Shown here piece after piece: positions 62,212 to 64,000 of a stretch of 64,000 nucleotides of DNA. The notes beneath the pieces were generated by a model. The model saw only the letters and a program-made list of their open reading frames with translations. It was not told the DNA's origin and did not search any database. Positions within the stretch are counted from its first letter, which is position 1, and each line of letters begins with the position of its first letter. The DNA is from Ustilago trichophora (lineage: Eukaryota; Basidiomycota; Ustilaginomycetes; Ustilaginales; Ustilaginaceae), in contig OOIN01000001.1 in assembly GCA_900323505.1 (NCBI GenBank), positions 496,001 to 560,000 of the forward strand, written 5' to 3'. Both the position numbers and the translations under genes were made by a program.

Positions 62212-63886
62212 CTTGCGGTCCAGAACCAAAGTCTTGTTTTCACTTCTTGGCACGCTGGCTTTGGTTGTGTGGGTGGGTAAGTGGGCTTGATTGGGTTGCC
62301 GTCCAAAATTGCCGCCATACGGTGTACAGTACGTTATTCGCACAACTTGGTCGGATTTCGATAACGAGAACCCGATCGGAGCTCGCATTTGCTCTTGAAT
62401 CCCACTGGTTGGAGGGTCGGTGCGGTGATAGGAAAACTTTGACTCGACAAAGGCAGAGTCAGAGTCAGAGTATGGTTGCGACAACAACGAAAGTGACAGC
62501 GACAGAGTCGTAACTTTGTGGGCTTTGCTTGGATGGAAAGCGACCTTCGCACAACTGGAAACCGCTAGACTTGCTCTCAAGGGATTTGTGTGTGACAACA
62601 AGCGAAGATGAAGACTGGTTTTCTTTTTATTTTGGTGCAGCTTGGCACCCACAAAGCACTAGACACTGTGATAACGAATCGATGGTCGTAATTTGTGATT
62701 GTGGAAAGTGAAAGAGGGGGGGGAAGAATGCTTCATCTGGTTGCCGCTCTGTGTGTGTGTGTGTGTGTGCACGAGTAAGTGGGACGCCACTTTGCCAAAA
62801 AGAAGAGGAAAAAAGAGTTCAGGCACGGCGAATTGGATTCAAAAGCCCCTGAGCTTTTGACCCCACACAATTGCAATGCATACGCCGAATGATACCATAA
62901 GATGGATCCAGCATCGTGTATGCATCCACAAGAGCAGCAGCAGCAGCAAGGCGGGTTGAGATATTGGCGGGCAAGCGAGGTGAGGAAATAGAGGTACAAT
63001 CTAGAGTGCGTGTGTCTCGGTTAGGTGCGTGCGTCGAGATGTGCGATAACGAACCAACAAGACTCAGCTGAGTAAATTGGGTTGTGGGATATGAGTCGCG
63101 AAATCAACACCCGTCATCGTATAGCTAATTGTACTCTTGAAAGGAAAAGCGATGCAGCATGGTTGACAGGAAGCTGTCGGGAATGTAGCGCAGGGCGGGA
63201 AGGAGCAAAGCGCGCGGGCGCAGCGATTCGAAATCGAATCAGAAAAGGTTAGAAAGCAGACACCTTTGTTTGGCGAATCTCGATCATGTAGGTGTATGCA
63301 AGAAGCTAGATCGACTTGTGTAAGTGTATGTCTGTACGATTGCCGAGGCAATCAAACGCATCTGAAACGGACAAAGAATGGAAGCCGGCTATTCGACGGC
63401 AGTGAAAGGGGAAGTGATGCTACAATACAATACAAGCCCGCCAGCCAAGAACGAAGCCTGCCCAAAGAGGTGAGATTCAGATCATTTGAAATCGTCGGAC
63501 AATCAAGACCGCAGCTGTGGTTTGCAAAGCATGGCAGAAATCCACGGTCATCGCCTGCATCCCTCACGCATCGCAACATCACTGCTCCTCCAAGGTGCTG
63601 GTATGTACAGTAAGGTAAGCCATCGTACACACTCCGCAGGCTGTACAGTGCCTTAAGAAATGCGAAAGTTCACAACGTCCGATGGAACAAGAACAAGCCT
63701 TTATTTTTAAGGTGCGTCAGCTGCCCGGCTCGCTAAGAGGTGTAGGTGTAATTGTGCGGTGTGCGTAGCTTGGCTGCGACAGTCCATCTGACTGTCAGCT
63801 GTTCTTCGGTTCACATCCAAAAAGGGCCAGACTCAGCTTTTTAGTTTTTTTTCTTCTGCTCTCTCCTCTGCTTTCTGTCTCTGTCT

Positions 63887-63933
<47 letters not shown>

Positions 63934-64000
63934 TCTGTCTCTGTTGACTTGGTATCGGTTTGAAATTTCTAAAATAGCACGACTCTAGAAAGTCTTGTTG
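61287..64000. other. Gene-poor right end of the window
   Basis: 2.7 kb without a supported gene. It holds A/T runs near 61490-61512, GT/GA microsatellites near 62180-62212 and 62750-62770, GTACAGTAC words near 62323, 63605 and 63643, and a CTG/GCA patch near 62935. A CCCTGT array lies at the far end. Confidence 0.5.
63879..63944 (+). repeat. CCCTGT/CTCTGT hexanucleotide microsatellite, 11 units
   Basis: Eleven perfect tandem hexamers: two CTCTGT, seven CCCTGT, two CTCTGT. The symmetric arrangement suggests spread of one variant from the centre. It is not a fungal telomere repeat (TTAGGG). Confidence 0.9.

Noticed and set aside
63879..63944. Telomeric repeat at the right end
   Set aside because: The unit CCCTGT/ACAGGG is not the TTAGGG of basidiomycetes, and the run is only 66 bp.
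1..64000. CRISPR array, transposon, or viral-derived gene
   Set aside because: No regularly spaced repeats with unique spacers, no transposase, reverse transcriptase, integrase or capsid-like frames were seen.

Overview
The window is nuclear DNA from a basidiomycete fungus, most likely a smut (Ustilaginales; Ustilago, Sporisorium, Moesziomyces or a relative). This is inferred from several things: long genes with few introns (a 5.2 kb SPT6 in one exon), short introns with GTAAGT-type donors, CT-rich 5' leaders, a fungal gene set (Zn2Cys6 factor, MCH1-type transporter, Mim2-like protein), and many TACTGTAC/GTACAGTAC palindromes and long homopolymers confined to non-coding DNA. I cannot fix the species. 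No rRNA, recognisable tRNA, CRISPR array, transposon or virus-derived gene was found.

Layout. 1-0.9 kb: 5' part of a secreted type-B carboxylesterase (minus), running off the left edge. 0.9-4.8 kb: gene-poor DNA with a 68-bp tandem repeat and a TACTGTAC cluster. 4.8-8.7 kb: two-exon Zn2Cys6 transcription factor. 9-10.6 kb: coiled-coil protein, possibly a kinetochore subunit. 11.1-15 kb: divergent pair RRP36/UTP7, both SSU-processome factors. 15.2-21.1 kb: Gfo/Idh/MocA oxidoreductase, SAC1 phosphatase and eIF3f, all minus. 22.1-27.3 kb: SPT6. 27.8-28.5 kb: small intron-split Mim2-like gene. 28.7-34.3 kb: MCH1-type transporter, REC8 kleisin and an orphan membrane-anchored protein. 36.3-40.5 kb: M1 aminopeptidase/LTA4 hydrolase immediately followed by, and probably transcriptionally entangled with, a tRNA isopentenyltransferase (MOD5). 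40.7-42.1 kb: ATG3. 42.1-46 kb: gene-poor DNA. 46-46.9 kb: a BLUF-domain blue-light receptor. 47.6-50.3 kb: ESF1. 50.7-52.7 kb: divergent pair LSM5 (four exons) and BUD13. 53-54.6 kb: seven-TM receptor-like protein. 54.6-59 kb: gene-poor DNA. 59-61.3 kb: MFS transporter. 61.3-64 kb: gene-poor DNA with a CCCTGT microsatellite.

Most genes are housekeeping genes for RNA: ribosome biogenesis (RRP36, UTP7, ESF1), splicing or mRNA turnover (LSM5, BUD13), transcription elongation (SPT6), translation (eIF3f) and tRNA modification (MOD5). The two divergent RNA-gene pairs share an identical 14-bp promoter word that resembles the yeast rRNA-processing element. The most unusual item is the LTA4H/MOD5 junction. 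Two alternative 3' splice sites both add the peptide DLGL to the hydrolase with different codons. One is followed at once by a stop; the other reads in frame into the entire tRNA isopentenyltransferase, which has no ATG of its own in that exon. The second is the fungal BLUF photoreceptor with its flavin-photocycle residues intact. All exon joins were built by eye from splice signals, reading frame and family resemblance, and need transcript data for confirmation.
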